A stretch of DNA of 64,000 nt, from contig OX442324.1 of the NCBI GenBank assembly GCA_949358305.1, positions 4,470,001 to 4,534,000 of the forward strand. The letters run 5' to 3'. Below the pieces are notes generated by a model. That model was not told where the DNA came from, searched no databases, and saw nothing but the letters and a program-made list of their open reading frames with translations. This DNA is from Strigamia acuminata (lineage: Eukaryota; Arthropoda; Chilopoda; Geophilomorpha; Linotaeniidae). A program made the position numbers and the translations under genes. Below, piece by piece: positions 22,276-33,978 of this stretch. Each line of letters begins with the position of its first letter. Positions within the stretch are counted from its first letter, which is position 1.

Positions 22276-23532
22276 TTGCAAGTTACCGCTGCAGAATATA
22301 TTATACAATAAATTCAAAGGAAGTTAGCCATGAAATGTTTGTTGCTACATGCAAAATGTCGAAACAAAGAAAAGAAATTGCAACCTCTTCTACAAATTTT
22401 CTCAAAAAAATTTTTTTTTTTATACTGAGAGAGAAGTCTTTCTATCATTTCTGCCATCTATTGTCAACGAAATCAAATTATATTTAGCGCCGCCAATATT
22501 TAAATAAAATATGTGCTTCTAAAATAGAAAAAATTGAAAAAAAATATTGTGAATTTTGCGCAAATTTAAGTGTGTGAGTGTGAGGCCGAACACAAACAAA
22601 AATCATATTTTACCTTGTTTTTTGAAAGTTTCAAGGGTAAATCGTGAAACAAAAATACAAATATGAAGTTAATAACATAAAATTACGATAGTTTATACTT
22701 TATGTTTTATTAAATTTAGATTTGATACAAAAAAAAAATGCAATCCTCACACCAGGAGTTCCTGATTCGCTCCAATGACGTTTGTTAATTGTGTTATTCG
22801 GGTCAGAGTGCATAGTCGTATTTTACTTTATTCACAAAAAAAAAAACGTTTTTGTCAGTATCCTTCGACATATATAACCCGTTCACAAATGGGAACGTGT
22901 CTGAAGGAACATGTCAAATCTGACGAGAGTAAGGAGAAAATTTCTGGTTTTACAGAATGTGACAAGAGATTAATTAACGCAAAAATGTGTAAAATATGAG
23001 TTTTCAAACAACTTCCATTTCCGCATTAACAATTCAGGATGAGACCTACTTTGTTTCCACAATGCAGGTAATAATATTACAAAATTATTTGTTTTAATTA
23101 TTATTAAAAAATAAAAAAAAACAACGAATAAAAATGATAGTTTTAATGAGTGCTCGGTAGCAAAGCTACCCTAAATTCTCAATGAATTTCATCACTTAAA
23201 TTCTCGATTTTGAAATATGTATGGTTTCCTCACGAGCAACCGTCTGGATATACGTCATCCACTCCTGTTTGAACACATTTAAAAATAGAAATTGTATGAA
23301 TAAAATAATTAAACCCAAAACCACAGTGCCCAAAACATATATTAAAAATAAAACCAGAAGTAAGACACGTTAAATAAAAACGACCTTTTATTTAATCATT
23401 ATTCCCACAGGGCCTTTGAAATGAATAGTCAAAAAATCCTATTCTCAGCCTTCTAACCTAGAAAAAAGAACCAATCATGCGTTATAGCGTTAGAAATCGT
23501 GACAAGAAAAAGCTTTCATGGACAAAAATTGA
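22276..23532. other. intergenic, no gene seen
   Basis: AT-rich sequence between the tRNA and the triple-RR cuticle gene. A 74-codon frame at 22775-22999 shows no family features. Confidence 0.4.
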
Positions 23533-23539
23533 TATAAAA
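23533..23539 (+). promoter_or_regulatory. TATA box (TATAAAA)
   Basis: It lies 80 bp upstream of the ATG of the triple-RR cuticle gene. Confidence 0.6.
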
Positions 23540-23612
23540 TGACTGCAGACATGACTACAAGTTTTTTTTTGCTTGTTGTTGTTGTTTGTTGTTGTTGTTG
23601 CATGTTGTGAAA

Positions 23613-24713
23613 ATGCAAACGTTCATTGCACAAAAAATCTATTTAGTATTAAGCTTGTGTTTGCTAAATAATTTATCACTGGCTGAAAACGAACGGAGTT
23701 TTTCATTTCAAACTGACGATCAAGTAAGACAAGAAAATTGGAGGTCAACTGGAACTGCTACTGGCTTTTTTGGATGGATTGATGTAAATGGTGCAGGATT
23801 AGACATTGAGTTTATTGCTGATGAGAATGGATATAGAGTCATTAAGAAGAAAAACAAGTTGCAACAAACTGGAGGAAGCGGTAGACTTCCAAGAGACAAA
23901 GAAGATGCTGAGGAATTCGAATTTGATGATGAAAAAGAAGCTGCCGATGCTTACAGTTTCAGGTACAATTTTAACAAACTTTCACTTTTAACTACATTGT
24001 TCACTAAATCAGAAATAGTTGTTTCTATTATTTATTTACTTATTTATTTATTTATTTTTTATAGGTACGATACTGGCACATCTTTCAGAGAAGAATCTAA
24101 AAGAGGAGGAGTTGTTTTTGGAAAGTATGGTTATTTAACTGCTGATGGGAAATTGCATGTTGTCAGATACACTGCGAGTCGAAAACGAGGCTACGTGCCC
24201 ATCAGGGAAATCAGGGATGCAAGTGATTACAAAGCCGCAGCCTCTGAACCCATTTCTCCACTTCCTTTAAAACGCATGCGTGAGTTGGCTGCTCCGCCGA
24301 AGCTTTGGCCAATTGAAAATGTGGTCAGTGAGAACACGTTTATTGATTCAACTACAGAAGCTGCACACGCACGCACATCCATTTGGCCTAGTGTTAAATC
24401 CGATGTTCTTGAACTCAGTTCTTTCATCACTCCTGTTACATCACGAGCTGCCACGCTGATTTCACATTCTGAAATTCCTCGAATCAATCGCTTGCTATCC
24501 CGAAGAGCGCGCTTCCAAAACAAAGGCGTTAAACAATTCTCGTATAACTTGGGATTGGGACGACAGTTCCACAGACAGGATCAAGTTGGCAATTCCAGTG
24601 TAAGAGGAGAGTATGGCTGGAGAGATGCAGCTGGAGTCTTAAGAATTGTCCACTATGTTGCTGATAGTGGCGGTTTTAAAGTGTTCAAAAATACAACACT
24701 TTTAAAACCATAA
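23613..24713 (+). CDS. cuticle protein with three RR chitin-binding domains
   Basis: Exons are 23613-23962 and 24065-24713, giving 332 aa. The start ATG gives the signal peptide MQTFIAQKIYLVLSLCLL. Three chitin_bind_4 (RR) domains are visible: about residues 28-80 (ending IEFIADENGYRVI), 113-165 (YDTGTSFREE to VRYTASRKRGY) and 278-329 (GEYGWRDAAGVLRIVHYVAD). Most RR cuticle proteins carry one domain. The intron splits the second domain. It is 102 nt with no in-frame stop, so intron retention would insert 34 hydrophobic residues. AATAAA lies at about 24746. Confidence 0.88.
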   Translation: MQTFIAQKIYLVLSLCLLNNLSLAENERSFSFQTDDQVRQENWRSTGTATGFFGWIDVNGAGLDIEFIADENGYRVIKKKNKLQQTGGSGRLPRDKEDAEEFEFDDEKEAADAYSFRYNFNKLSLLTTLFTKSEIVVSIIYLLIYLFIFYRYDTGTSFREESKRGGVVFGKYGYLTADGKLHVVRYTASRKRGYVPIREIRDASDYKAAASEPISPLPLKRMRELAAPPKLWPIENVVSENTFIDSTTEAAHARTSIWPSVKSDVLELSSFITPVTSRAATLISHSEIPRINRLLSRRARFQNKGVKQFSYNLGLGRQFHRQDQVGNSSVRGEYGWRDAAGVLRIVHYVADSGGFKVFKNTTLLKP

Positions 24714-25104
24714 AATGAAAAAAAATTGTTATGTTAATTAATTCCAATAAAAAGTTGTTTTCCTCAATTTTCTTGGGTCGATGACGCGTTTTCTTTTTAG
24801 ATGGTCACTCGTACACGTACAATTACAAAATAAACAAATTCTTAACCTTAAACTTCTCCCACATTTAACCTTTGATGGATATACAGTAATTGTCACTTCT
24901 AGTAATGACCTTGTTTGCTTATTAAATATTGCTACTAAAGTATGTCATGGATAACTGCAAGTTGAAAGTTAAGAATCAATTTTTTAGGTCTGCTGGTGAC
25001 ACCGATTAAACATCGACAAACAAATAAATAAAACAAATTCAACTTGACACTGAAAAATAAATTGAAAAACGAATGTGGTCTTTTATTTATAAATAATAAA
25101 AAGA
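24714..25104. other. intergenic between convergent cuticle genes
   Basis: Contains the 3' UTRs of the two convergent cuticle genes; no other gene seen. Confidence 0.5.
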
Positions 25105-25605
25105 TTAAAAAAGCAAAAGTTGTTTGTTATCCACATGCACAACTTGAGGCGATTCATCAGGTGGTCCTGGCTGGAATCCTCCTAACACCCTAAATCCATT
25201 CTCATCAGCTATGTAATTGACCGCAACTTTGTGTCCCGGTCTGTCGTAATAAGTGTATCTGCCTCTGACTACTCCTTTGTTATCTCTGGTTTCGTAATGG
25301 GTCTTTCCATCAATTGTAAAGTAACTCCATCCGTAAGAACCATCTTTTCCTCTGATGAATTGCTGAACAAACGGCACTTTGTTTTTAGTAGGAATGGGTT
25401 GTTGACAATTGGTTAAAATAAAAGCTGAAATCTGAGGAAAAGAAAAAGACAACTAAAGAAAGCAAACCAAACAATCTTTCTTCTGAATATAGCAAGTCAA
25501 ATTAAAATTTGACTTATCAAAACTAGAGGAGGATTTGTAACTGCAGAAAATAATGTATAACGTACTTACTAGTAGCAAGAGAAGCGAGTGTTTTGAATTG
25601 TCCAT
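25105..25605 (-). CDS. RR-1-type cuticle protein
   Basis: Exons are 25570-25605 and 25105-25431, giving 120 aa. The signal peptide (MDNSKHSLLLLLISAFIL) is split by the single phase-0 intron. The mature protein is one RR domain with the classical spacing: GSYGWSYFTIDGKTHYETRD, then NKGVVRGRYTYYD, then VNYIADENGFRVLG. It has only one cysteine, near the mature N-terminus. It would bind chitin in procuticle. A TATA box lies 54 bp upstream of the ATG. Confidence 0.9.
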
Positions 25606-25658
25606 GGCGTATGTGTGAGGTTGACAGCCAGCTTTTGAGTTTTGTCACTGGAGAGTGG

Positions 25659-25668
25659 TTTATAAAGG
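25659..25668 (-). promoter_or_regulatory. TATA box (CTTTATAAAC)
   Basis: Minus-strand TATA match 54 bp before the ATG of the RR-1 cuticle gene. Confidence 0.65.
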
Positions 25669-26594
25669 AGGAGAACAGGTAATTGTTATTTAGGGGCATT
25701 TGCCAAGGTCAAATTGTATTCAAAATGAATGATAAGCAACAAGTTTAATCATCTCAACCTCATGTCCATCATCAATTTCTCTTTTTAATTTGGGAGGAAT
25801 GCCATACATTTTTGCCTTCAAAAACAAAGCACTATATTGTTAGCTGGACTTCGTGATGAGGTTAATGATGTGCTAAATTATGTGTCCTGAATCTGAATAT
25901 TTATAAATAAAAAACAGCAAACAATATGGTTTATGTTTGAAAATATTGAAAATACAAATTAAAATGATAAAACCAAAAAAAATAAATAAATAAGTGAAAT
26001 GTACGCTGTATCTGAGGTTTTTAATATGTTGGAGATGAAACGAGATACTAAATCTCAATTGATTTTTTTCAAATAGAAGGTTAAGTTTTTTTGCAGTTTT
26101 TTTTTTTTTTATTATTTGAACCTTGAAAAACCTTGATAAAAAAAGTCTTAATTTAATGGTATCAAAAGTACTGTATGTATAAACTGATGAGTGATGACCA
26201 TCTGTTGGTTGTATAGAAATATTACTTTTTGTTGCTTTAAGAAGTACTGGCGACTGGCGTATTGCAATTTATTGCCGAAGTGGAATGCTGCCATCTTTTA
26301 CACTTTTTAACTCATGCATGAATATTCATGCATGTATATTGCATTTATATTGGGGCATGTGCACGTTTTTTTTACTATATTTATACTATATTTAATATTG
26401 TCGCAAATTTATAAAGCCAGCACGTAAAAAGCGCAATTTAATTTCAAATAAAACTCCAAAAGAAGTAAAAAGATGAGTCATCAAGAAAATTTTAAAAGTG
26501 TCAAGGGCTTTCTTACAAGCGGAAGATGCAGCATGCATTAATGCATCTTAGACCAATTAACAAGTTTTTTTATTTATTTAAGTGCATTATGAAG
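25669..26594. other. intergenic, including a 22-bp perfect palindrome
   Basis: AT-rich region between divergent cuticle genes. A perfect 22-bp palindrome centred on AATATT with CATGCATG arms lies at 26313-26334. No gene seen. Confidence 0.5.
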
Positions 26595-26602
26595 TATAAA
26601 AG
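26595..26602 (+). promoter_or_regulatory. TATA box (TATAAAAG), cut off from its gene by an LTR element
   Basis: It lies 12 bp before the 5' LTR. If the LTR element and one AACA copy are removed, this box sits about 80 bp upstream of the ATG at 32929, like the other cuticle promoters here. The insertion therefore seems to have separated it from the transcription start. Confidence 0.65.
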
Positions 26603-26613
26603 AGAGATAAACA

Positions 26614-27247
26614 TGTGACCAGCTGCCCACGCAAGCTGATCACTTGCCTGCGACACACGGCACTCCACAGCTCTCGCGCACCACGGGTTTCTCGTGCGCA
26701 ACCTGTTGCGGTCCCCCGCAACCAGGTGGAGCTGCGGGCCGTTGGCTTCGGCCAATTGGGACCCGGAAGTGCCCTTCCGGAAGTGGGTGGGCCCCGCAGA
26801 GGCCCACGAGGCGAAGACAGTTCTCTTCTAGCCAGCAAGTCGGACGGTCGCTTCCACGACCGCTTTTCCTTTCTGACTATGATGACGACCCGAACGATCG
26901 GCATGGCGACTATGTCGCACGCCGGGACCTGAGCGTCCGTGTCCGCCGTGTTCGCCGTACGTTCCCGCGAACGTTACGGCGACGCGGCCGAACAAGCATT
27001 CCGACCACGCGTGTCATTCGGCCAATGGCCGCCGTGCCACGCGGTCTTGTTAGGGACGGCTGTAATACAGCCGTCGCATTGGGAAATACACCTGAGACAC
27101 CAATCATGCCCCTAGACAACAATAAAGCTATTCATAATAACTAAACCTGTGTCTTTGGTCGTATTTCGGTGGATATTCATCGTGTGTGTTGTGTCCAGCG
27201 TCCCGTGGCTCTCCCCCGACCACGTGGCGTCCGTCCAAACACTCACA
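26614..27247 (+). repeat. 5' LTR
   Basis: GC-rich compared with the surrounding genome. It carries AATAAA at 27121-27126. A 166-codon Arg-rich open frame inside is a by-product of composition, since the same frame occurs in the 3' LTR. Confidence 0.9.
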
Positions 27248-29056
27248 ATTGTGGGCCCGTCCAGGATTGTTGAACTCTCTCGCGAAATTTTTTTTTCTAT
27301 TCACTGATTGTGTTATACACAGTATTGTTTAAAAAAAAGAAAGCTTTTCTTTCAACAGAGGGGGAAATTTCTTGTTCACGGTTGTGATAGGGAATCAGCA
27401 GGCGAAAACGGCCGCTAATCGCTGATTTTGGACCCTAACTTGACAAAATTTGTGGCTGTGCATGTCCAGCTTGCCTGGGTAATGGCAAGCAGGGACTTAC
27501 ATTGGCCACACTTTCCAACAGTCTTCTATTCTTTTCTAGCTCAGCCTAAAAAACTGAGTGGTTGGGAGAGGAATAAAATTCCAAACCTTCTTATTATTTT
27601 CTATTTTCTTGGTGCGCAGCCCAATTAAGTAGTGGAACAGTCTGCAGTGTATTCGAACCCGATTCATGGAAAAGGCGGGCTGGGGGCCTCCAGCAAACCA
27701 ATTCCCACGGAGGAGAAGCGGTCATAATCCAATTGCCACACTGCAACAACTGGTTCATTATGGGCCGGGCGAGGAGTCGGTGTGAACTGAGCTTTGGGTG
27801 ACACCAATTTTTTTGTACGGACTTTTAGTCGGCGTCAAACCAGGTTGCTATTACAGGGAAGTTGGCCTATGGAAACATTCACTTGCAATGAATGGGGTTT
27901 ATTAAAAATTTGATCTTAATAGCAGCGAGGTGCTAGCAAGCATTAGGATAACTGGCAGAAAAGTTGCTGTGGCGATTTATCAGCTGTAAATCGTCCGTGG
28001 GTGCTCGAAGTGCTCGATACCAGGTTCACATTCGATCATAATCCTACCCTGTCCCGTGTACTGGTCAGAAACAGCTGCAAGTTGATAATTACAACCCGAG
28101 AGCTGTGGAGATTGGGACTCGGATAGCGGGGCGAGCTGCCGGAGGTACGGGGATACCAATGGTGAAGTGCTCAAATGGTGCAGAGAGTTCGTTAGGGCGT
28201 AGGAACGATATCTGTGCGTTCAGGTGGCTACCAGCTTTGAAAAAAGACTGGGAATCCAGCCTGTAACTTTATTTTCCTGAATTATATTCACCTTTTTGAT
28301 TTCCAGAAGTTGTTTCAGTTTGTGCGAGGACTGTGCTTGAACCACAGTTTTAGGCAATCTTGACACTCTTGGGAGTTTATTATTTAAAACATCTTTCTGT
28401 TTTTTCTCTTTCTCTTCAATTTTTTATTTCCCTATCTATGATTTTCATGGTTCTTTGGGACACCACACCTGACAGTAGGATGCATGGTCACTTTAGGATT
28501 ATTAGGTTTTCCTGACGGTATGATACATGTAATCCGCATGACCGGGCGGTATACAGCACCAAATGGAGGGTGATATGGCTTCGAGATGGCAGCTGAAGGG
28601 TGGGACCCAATAGCAACTAGGAACAGGAGGTGCATTGCCTTCCTCACTTTTTAAGTGCATCTGATTGTTCCACAAAAAACACCACTTCATTGGGATGTGC
28701 AGATATCCCAGTGTGGGCACGTTTCTGCCGAGAAGGCAGCCTCGTGCAAACTGAGGTGAAGGTTTCCGTAAAAAGGTACGAGCGGGCGCAGTTGCGCTGA
28801 TCTCTTGGGGCAGAAGGAGAGATTAACAACATCCCCGTGCACATCTGCATCTTCTGCTAAAGAAATGGTAATTTTTTGAGTGTATTTTTTCTTATAGAAA
28901 AAACCACCCAGTATTTTATTTATTCCTTTTTTTCTATTTTTCTTGTCTTTCTTCCTTTGATTACCGTTGCTGTGCGACAAGAATCAATTTTTGACTACGC
29001 ACTCGTGCGGTTAACTTATTGTTGCTTGCAACGATAAGATACTTTGTTTGAAAAGA

Positions 29057-29860
29057 TTCGAAGTTCTATGGACACGATTTCGTGCTTTTATTGGCACAAA
29101 AGTCATGTTTTCATGGAATCAGACCATTTTGATCTGGTTCAGAACTTCTAGTTCCAAACAAAGGTCACTATTGCTTTTCGAAATGTTGTTTTTTCTGCAG
29201 AAATGTGGAAATTTAGTCATTAAAACGGTCAAAATCTTTATTTTTTTTCATAAAAATCCAAGATGGCGGCCTGAAAACAATAGAAAAACAGGTGGAGATT
29301 TTGAAACATGAAGGAAAAACAGGAATTTCAAATTTCTAATTCCTTGAAAAGATCTGGAGATTTTATCCCAATGACTTGATCTCAATCCACCTGGTCTATT
29401 TTTCATTTGCTACGATTCTGCTGTTTGATACATTCAATACCACGCAGAATTCGCAAGCAAACAGTTATTACATACAGTCATCCAAGTCTATTACGATTGA
29501 TTCAGACTTTACGTCTTTCGATTTTTTCAGGCTAGGGATTCAACAATATGTTTCTCTGAACAAACAAACGACGCTGATTCAGGCTATGCTTGAAACCATC
29601 TGTCTTATCTCTGGTTTGGAAATTTCGAAGTTCTACAGACACGATTTCGTGCTTTTTTTAAAAGCACAAAAGTCATGTTTTTGTGGAATCAGACCATTTT
29701 GATCTGGTTCAGAACTTCTAGTTCCAAACAAATTTCTATTTGCTTTCAGAAAATTGTTACTTTTTCTTCAAGAATGGAGAAATTTTTGGCATTTGTTTGG
29801 TCGAATTCTTTATTTTTTTCATAACAACCCAAGATGGCGACCCAAAAAACAATAGAAAAA
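29057..29860. repeat. direct repeat pair inside the LTR element
   Basis: About 230 bp starting TTCGAAGTTCTA at 29057 is repeated at 29624, at 567-bp spacing. Both copies contain CAGACCATTTTGATCTGG and AAGATGGCG blocks. No coding sense is apparent. Confidence 0.7.
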
Positions 29861-30291
29861 CATGTGGTATTCACAGATTTTTCGGGGAAAAGTTTGATTT
29901 TCAAAAGCTTCCGAAAATCTGGGAAATCTGGGAATTGATTTCCAGACAATTAATTCAAATCACATTACTAATGGGAGACATGGGGGGGGAAGTGACATCC
30001 CTAATCTCTCTCCCATGAGTGCCTACACCAAGCACAACCTAATGGATTCTAGTTGAGTGTTGATTAATCTCCTTTGTCCGTTTTTGCAAACTGTGGTCCT
30101 GTCTTTGACATTTCCAGTGATTACCAGTTACAAGGAAGTGCTAGAGACATTTGGGATTTTCCAGCAAGTAAATATTTTATTTTGTTATTTTTTGAACAAG
30201 TTACAGAGTCAAACTCTACAGACTTGAACAAATACACCCAATTTTTTTTTTTATCTTACGACTGGCACTAATTGTTTAAATAAACAACAAT

Positions 30292-30911
30292 ATGTCACCT
30301 CCAAAAGATGAAACAAATAAAGTACAGCAAGCCATGCTTGAAGCCACGTGCACTGCACTTAAAACCTCGATCAAGCGATTAAAAACGCCTACACGATGGG
30401 GGAAAGCACTTTTAAAAGTGACAAACCGCCTTGCATGGTTAGAAAACAGAGCAAATGCTGTTTGTTTTCGACCCTCAGCTTGCCAAGCTGCAAACATCGA
30501 TCTAAACAATCGTTCAGATCAGTCAACCGGTCCCAAACAGTCGTTAAAAATGACGATTACTAATTTGTCGAATCTTTTAGCCCAACAAAAGTTGGAAATG
30601 GAAACTGTGCAGCTGACTAACAAGAGTTTGATGGACCTGTTGGCCCAACAAAAACTGTCATAGAAGGCATTGTTGCTGCAGGTCAAAATATGTTACTGGC
30701 TCAAGCCACAACTCCAATTCCACCGGTAGTGATCGCCACAGCATCAAATGATGCGATTGGAACACCAACCGGTAATGCAGTGGTCATCAAGACACGAAAA
30801 ATGGAAACTGTTGTTCCTAATTCGAAGACCAAAAAACCATCTCAGCAATTGGGAACAATACCAAAAACGGCCGATGCAATAAAGGCCACGTTTGTGACCA
30901 AAACTGAGTAG
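30292..30911 (+). pseudogene. gag-like remnant of the LTR element
   Basis: Two overlapping open frames (30292-30663 and 30690-30911) are offset by one frameshift. They encode Lys/Gln/Thr-rich sequence with LLAQQK repeats, then a Pro/Thr-rich segment. Position after the 5' LTR suggests gag, but no zinc knuckle is present. Confidence 0.4.
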
Positions 30912-32227
30912 CACTCAAGAAACCCATTCTCTTTCACTCTTTTAAAACGAATATGTTTAGTAGCAGTGGACAGAAGAATGCAACATTTGCATTCGGGGAT
31001 TTGAGTACTGACTCGCAGAAAGAATGATGCTGCCTGCGCCGGATTTCGCCCGCAACTTTTGTCATCCGTACGAATGCAAAGTGGCGGCGGGCTCGGAGCG
31101 GTCCTTTCTGCAAGTAGACAACCAAGGTGTTTTGTTTTAAGACCAGTTGGTTTTTACTACTACAGCACCGCTGATTTGGAATATTTAGATGTGATTTGAC
31201 AAGTTCAGACCGTATGCTGAAAATTCTAGAAATTTTGAAATTGGGAATTTAGTTTTACTAAAAATCCATCTTTTGAGAAAAATGGCTATACCATTAGCTT
31301 CGTCTCTCGAAGACCATTTCAAAAACTCATACATAATCATTAATGTGACCACCACCAGCAATGACTTCAGCCGAAGCTAAAGTTCTGGATGAAGTTGTTA
31401 TATTTCCCAGCTGCTCTACAACCGCTTTATAAGCGCAAAAGTTGACAACAGCCATCGCGATGCCGCCGAGTTCCGGCTGTACTTCGACGCACTTCCAGCG
31501 TTCATCAACAGCGCAGACGCAGCCGAAGTTGCCGTTGCGACGTCGACCAAGGATCCGTGCTTTCCAACCGGCCAAAACTCGATCCAAGGCCGCCCGAAAA
31601 AAGGAGAAAAGGACGCGACTCAGTTTGGCATCGAAATTGCCGTTCGTGGAGAAAGAAGAGAAACGCGAGGACGATGACGAGTTGCCACCAACACCAGGCA
31701 ATCCAGCTCAGCTGTAGGATCGTTTGTTAAGATGTGGCCAGGCTTTTGTTCGAAAAAACCTTTATAGTGCCAAAAATCGATTGTTTTTTACATTTTTTAA
31801 ATGTTTTTTCTTTCATAATAGTTTAGTCCTAACTTTTATTCGAATCTAAGAATCTAGAAAGTGTTTTACTTACCTTTTAAATGTTAAAGTTATTAGTTTT
31901 AAATTTCAAAGTGTTTTTATTCATGTTTAAAGTTTACAAGTGTGTTTTACAGTTTTATTTCTCTCAAATAGTATATCAATTGTATTTTTTTTTCGTCATC
32001 TTGGGGGTAAGTGTGCGTTGTTTCTAGTGTTGTTTCCCAATAGCTTACCTACTGGTGATCCGTGCTCCAGCTGCCATCAGCTAATCCGCAATAGGGTCAT
32101 CTGAAATTCTGTAAAAAAGATAAAGTAATGATTAGTTTATAATTAAAAATTCACTTTCAAACAACCACTTTCGTGATTGTGTTGTCAGGTACCCCTCTCA
32201 GTACTTACCTTTTTTAGGGGGGGGAGA

Positions 32228-32861
32228 TGTGACCAGCTGCCCACGCAAGCTGATCACTTGCCTGCGACACACGGCACTCCACAGCTCTCGCGCACCACGG
32301 GTTTCTCGTGCGCAACCTGTTGCGGTCCCCCGCAACCAGGTGGAGCTGCGGGCCGTTGGCTTCGGCCAATTGGGACCCGGAAGTGCCCTTCCGGAAGTGG
32401 GTGGGCCCCGCAGAGGCCCACGAGGCGAAGACAGTTCTCTTCTAGCCAGCAAGTCGGACGGTCGCTTCCACGACCGCTTTTCCTTTCTGACTATGATGAC
32501 GACCCGAACGATCGGCATGGCGACTATGTCGCACGCCGGGACCTGAGCGTCCGTGTCCGCCGTGTTCGCCGTACGTTCCCGCGAACGTTACGGCGACGCG
32601 GCCGAACAAGCATTCCGACCACGCGTGTCATTCGGCCAATGGCCGCCGTGCCACGCGGTCTTGTTAGGGACGGCTGTAATACAGCCGTCGCATTGGGAAA
32701 TACACCTGAGACACCAATCATGCCCCTAGACAACAATAAAGCTATTCATAATAACTAAACCTGTGTCTTTGGTCGTATTTCGGTGGATATTCATCGTGTG
32801 TGTTGTGTCCAGCGTCCCGTGGCTCTCCCCCGACCACGTGGCGTCCGTCCAAACACTCACA
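32228..32861 (+). repeat. 3' LTR
   Basis: Same sequence as the 5' LTR as far as I can read. Its end is 67 bp before the ATG of the downstream cuticle gene; AATAAA at 32735-32740. Confidence 0.9.
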
Positions 32862-32928
32862 AACACATTTAGGCTCTCATTCTCTTCTTCAATTCAAATC
32901 TGAGTGCGTGCAGGATTCTATTCAGAAA

Positions 32929-33399
32929 ATGATTAAGTTTTTGGTAAGTACCAACATATCAATTTGTAATAGTATATTTATTATTATTATTATCATTTAT
33001 TAGATAATTTCCTCTGCTCTTGTAATGGTGGGATACTGTGGTTTTGTATCATACGTTGCCCCGCCAGTAGCCAAAGTGGCCGTGAGTAAAATTGGCGGAA
33101 GTTTCGCTTATGCTGCCGTGCATCACCACGCAGCACCGGTTGTGTACGCCGCACCGAAAGTGGTGGCTCCTGTGTATCATCACGTAGCACCGGTTGTGTA
33201 TGCCGCACCGAAATTGGTGCATTACGCAGCACCGAAATTGGTGGCTCCTGTGCATTACGCTGCACCGAAATTGGTGGCTCCTGTGCATACAGTTCACGTT
33301 GCACCGAAATTGCTGGCTCCTGTGCACACAGTATACGCTGCACCGAAAATCTTCGCCGCTCCACACCCATTGGTGTACAAAGCGCATCATCTTTTGTAA
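32929..33399 (+). CDS. Ala-Pro-Lys/His-rich repetitive cuticle protein
   Basis: Exons are 32929-32943 and 33004-33399, giving 136 aa. The signal peptide (MIKFL, then IISSALVMVGYCG) is split by the intron. The rest is tandem VYAAPK / VAPVHYAAPKL units with His-Tyr spacing, typical of low-complexity arthropod cuticle proteins without an RR domain. The coding region is intact. The 5' UTR begins at the 3' LTR border, so present-day expression would depend on a new start site or the LTR. Confidence 0.85.
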
Positions 33400-33960
33400 A
33401 TGTAAAATTTCGTTTGTGCGACGTGTGTAAAATCAAAGCAATAAACTGATTTCAACTTTTGACGAGTAAATAAGAGCTTGAATTTTGAATAAATGCTGAG
33501 TGGTATTCTTTGTTAGCTATCGGCAGCTCCTTTGCGCTTTAAACGTTCAAAGATATCATAAAAATAAATAAAAATAAGAAAGAGACTGACTGGAACAATT
33601 TAATTATCTACTGTTACTTAAAATTTGTTGTAAACAAGACAGTTGGATGGCCATCTACATCAACATACACCGGTGTATGTTGATTATTTTTATTATTTTT
33701 TGAATTTATTTTAAATTTGAATGTTTTTTCTTTTTAAAAATCTGATTTATAAAATCGGAGCAGATACAAGAAGTTGAAGTCTCGAAATATTGAAGCAAAA
33801 CAAATTACTCCGTATTTATTTTGTTTATTTTTTCGGTTTTAATTGTACAGTTTAATAGCTTAACGGTAGATGGAGGTATGTGTAACACAGTGATGTGTAG
33901 CGACCTCTACAGGGAAATTAGCAAAGCTCATACAAATGATTTGTTGATTTGGTTTGGTTT
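33400..33960. other. intergenic, SON promoter region
   Basis: AT-rich spacer. The last 100 bp or so (GTTTGGGTTGTCGCCGACTG) is repeated before the other SON copies, so it is probably the SON promoter/5' UTR. Confidence 0.45.
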
Positions 33961-33978
33961 GGGTTGTCGCCGACTGAA

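Larger units (their letters stand above)
26614..32861 (+). mobile_element. 6.2-kb LTR retrotransposon, recent but coding-defective
   Basis: Two 634-bp LTRs (26614-27247, 32228-32861) appear identical by eye. They begin TGTGACC and end CACTCACA. A target duplication AACA flanks the element (26610-26613, 32862-32865). A polypurine tract (AGGGGGGGGAGA) lies just before the 3' LTR, and a possible primer-binding site (TGGGCCCGTCCAGG) starts at 27252. The internal 5 kb has only short broken frames: a gag-like remnant at 30292-30911 and possibly a basic C-terminal piece near 31442-31717. I found no reverse transcriptase or integrase motifs. The superfamily is not certain; BEL/Pao is possible from the primer-site region. 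Confidence 0.85.

Noticed and set aside
26644-27144. 166-codon Arg-rich frame in the LTR, repeated in the 3' LTR
   Set aside because: It lies in the LTR, has no family features, and is explained by GC-rich composition.
32993-33436. 147-codon minus-strand frame over the APK cuticle gene
   Set aside because: Shadow of the repetitive plus-strand coding sequence; no start or splice context.
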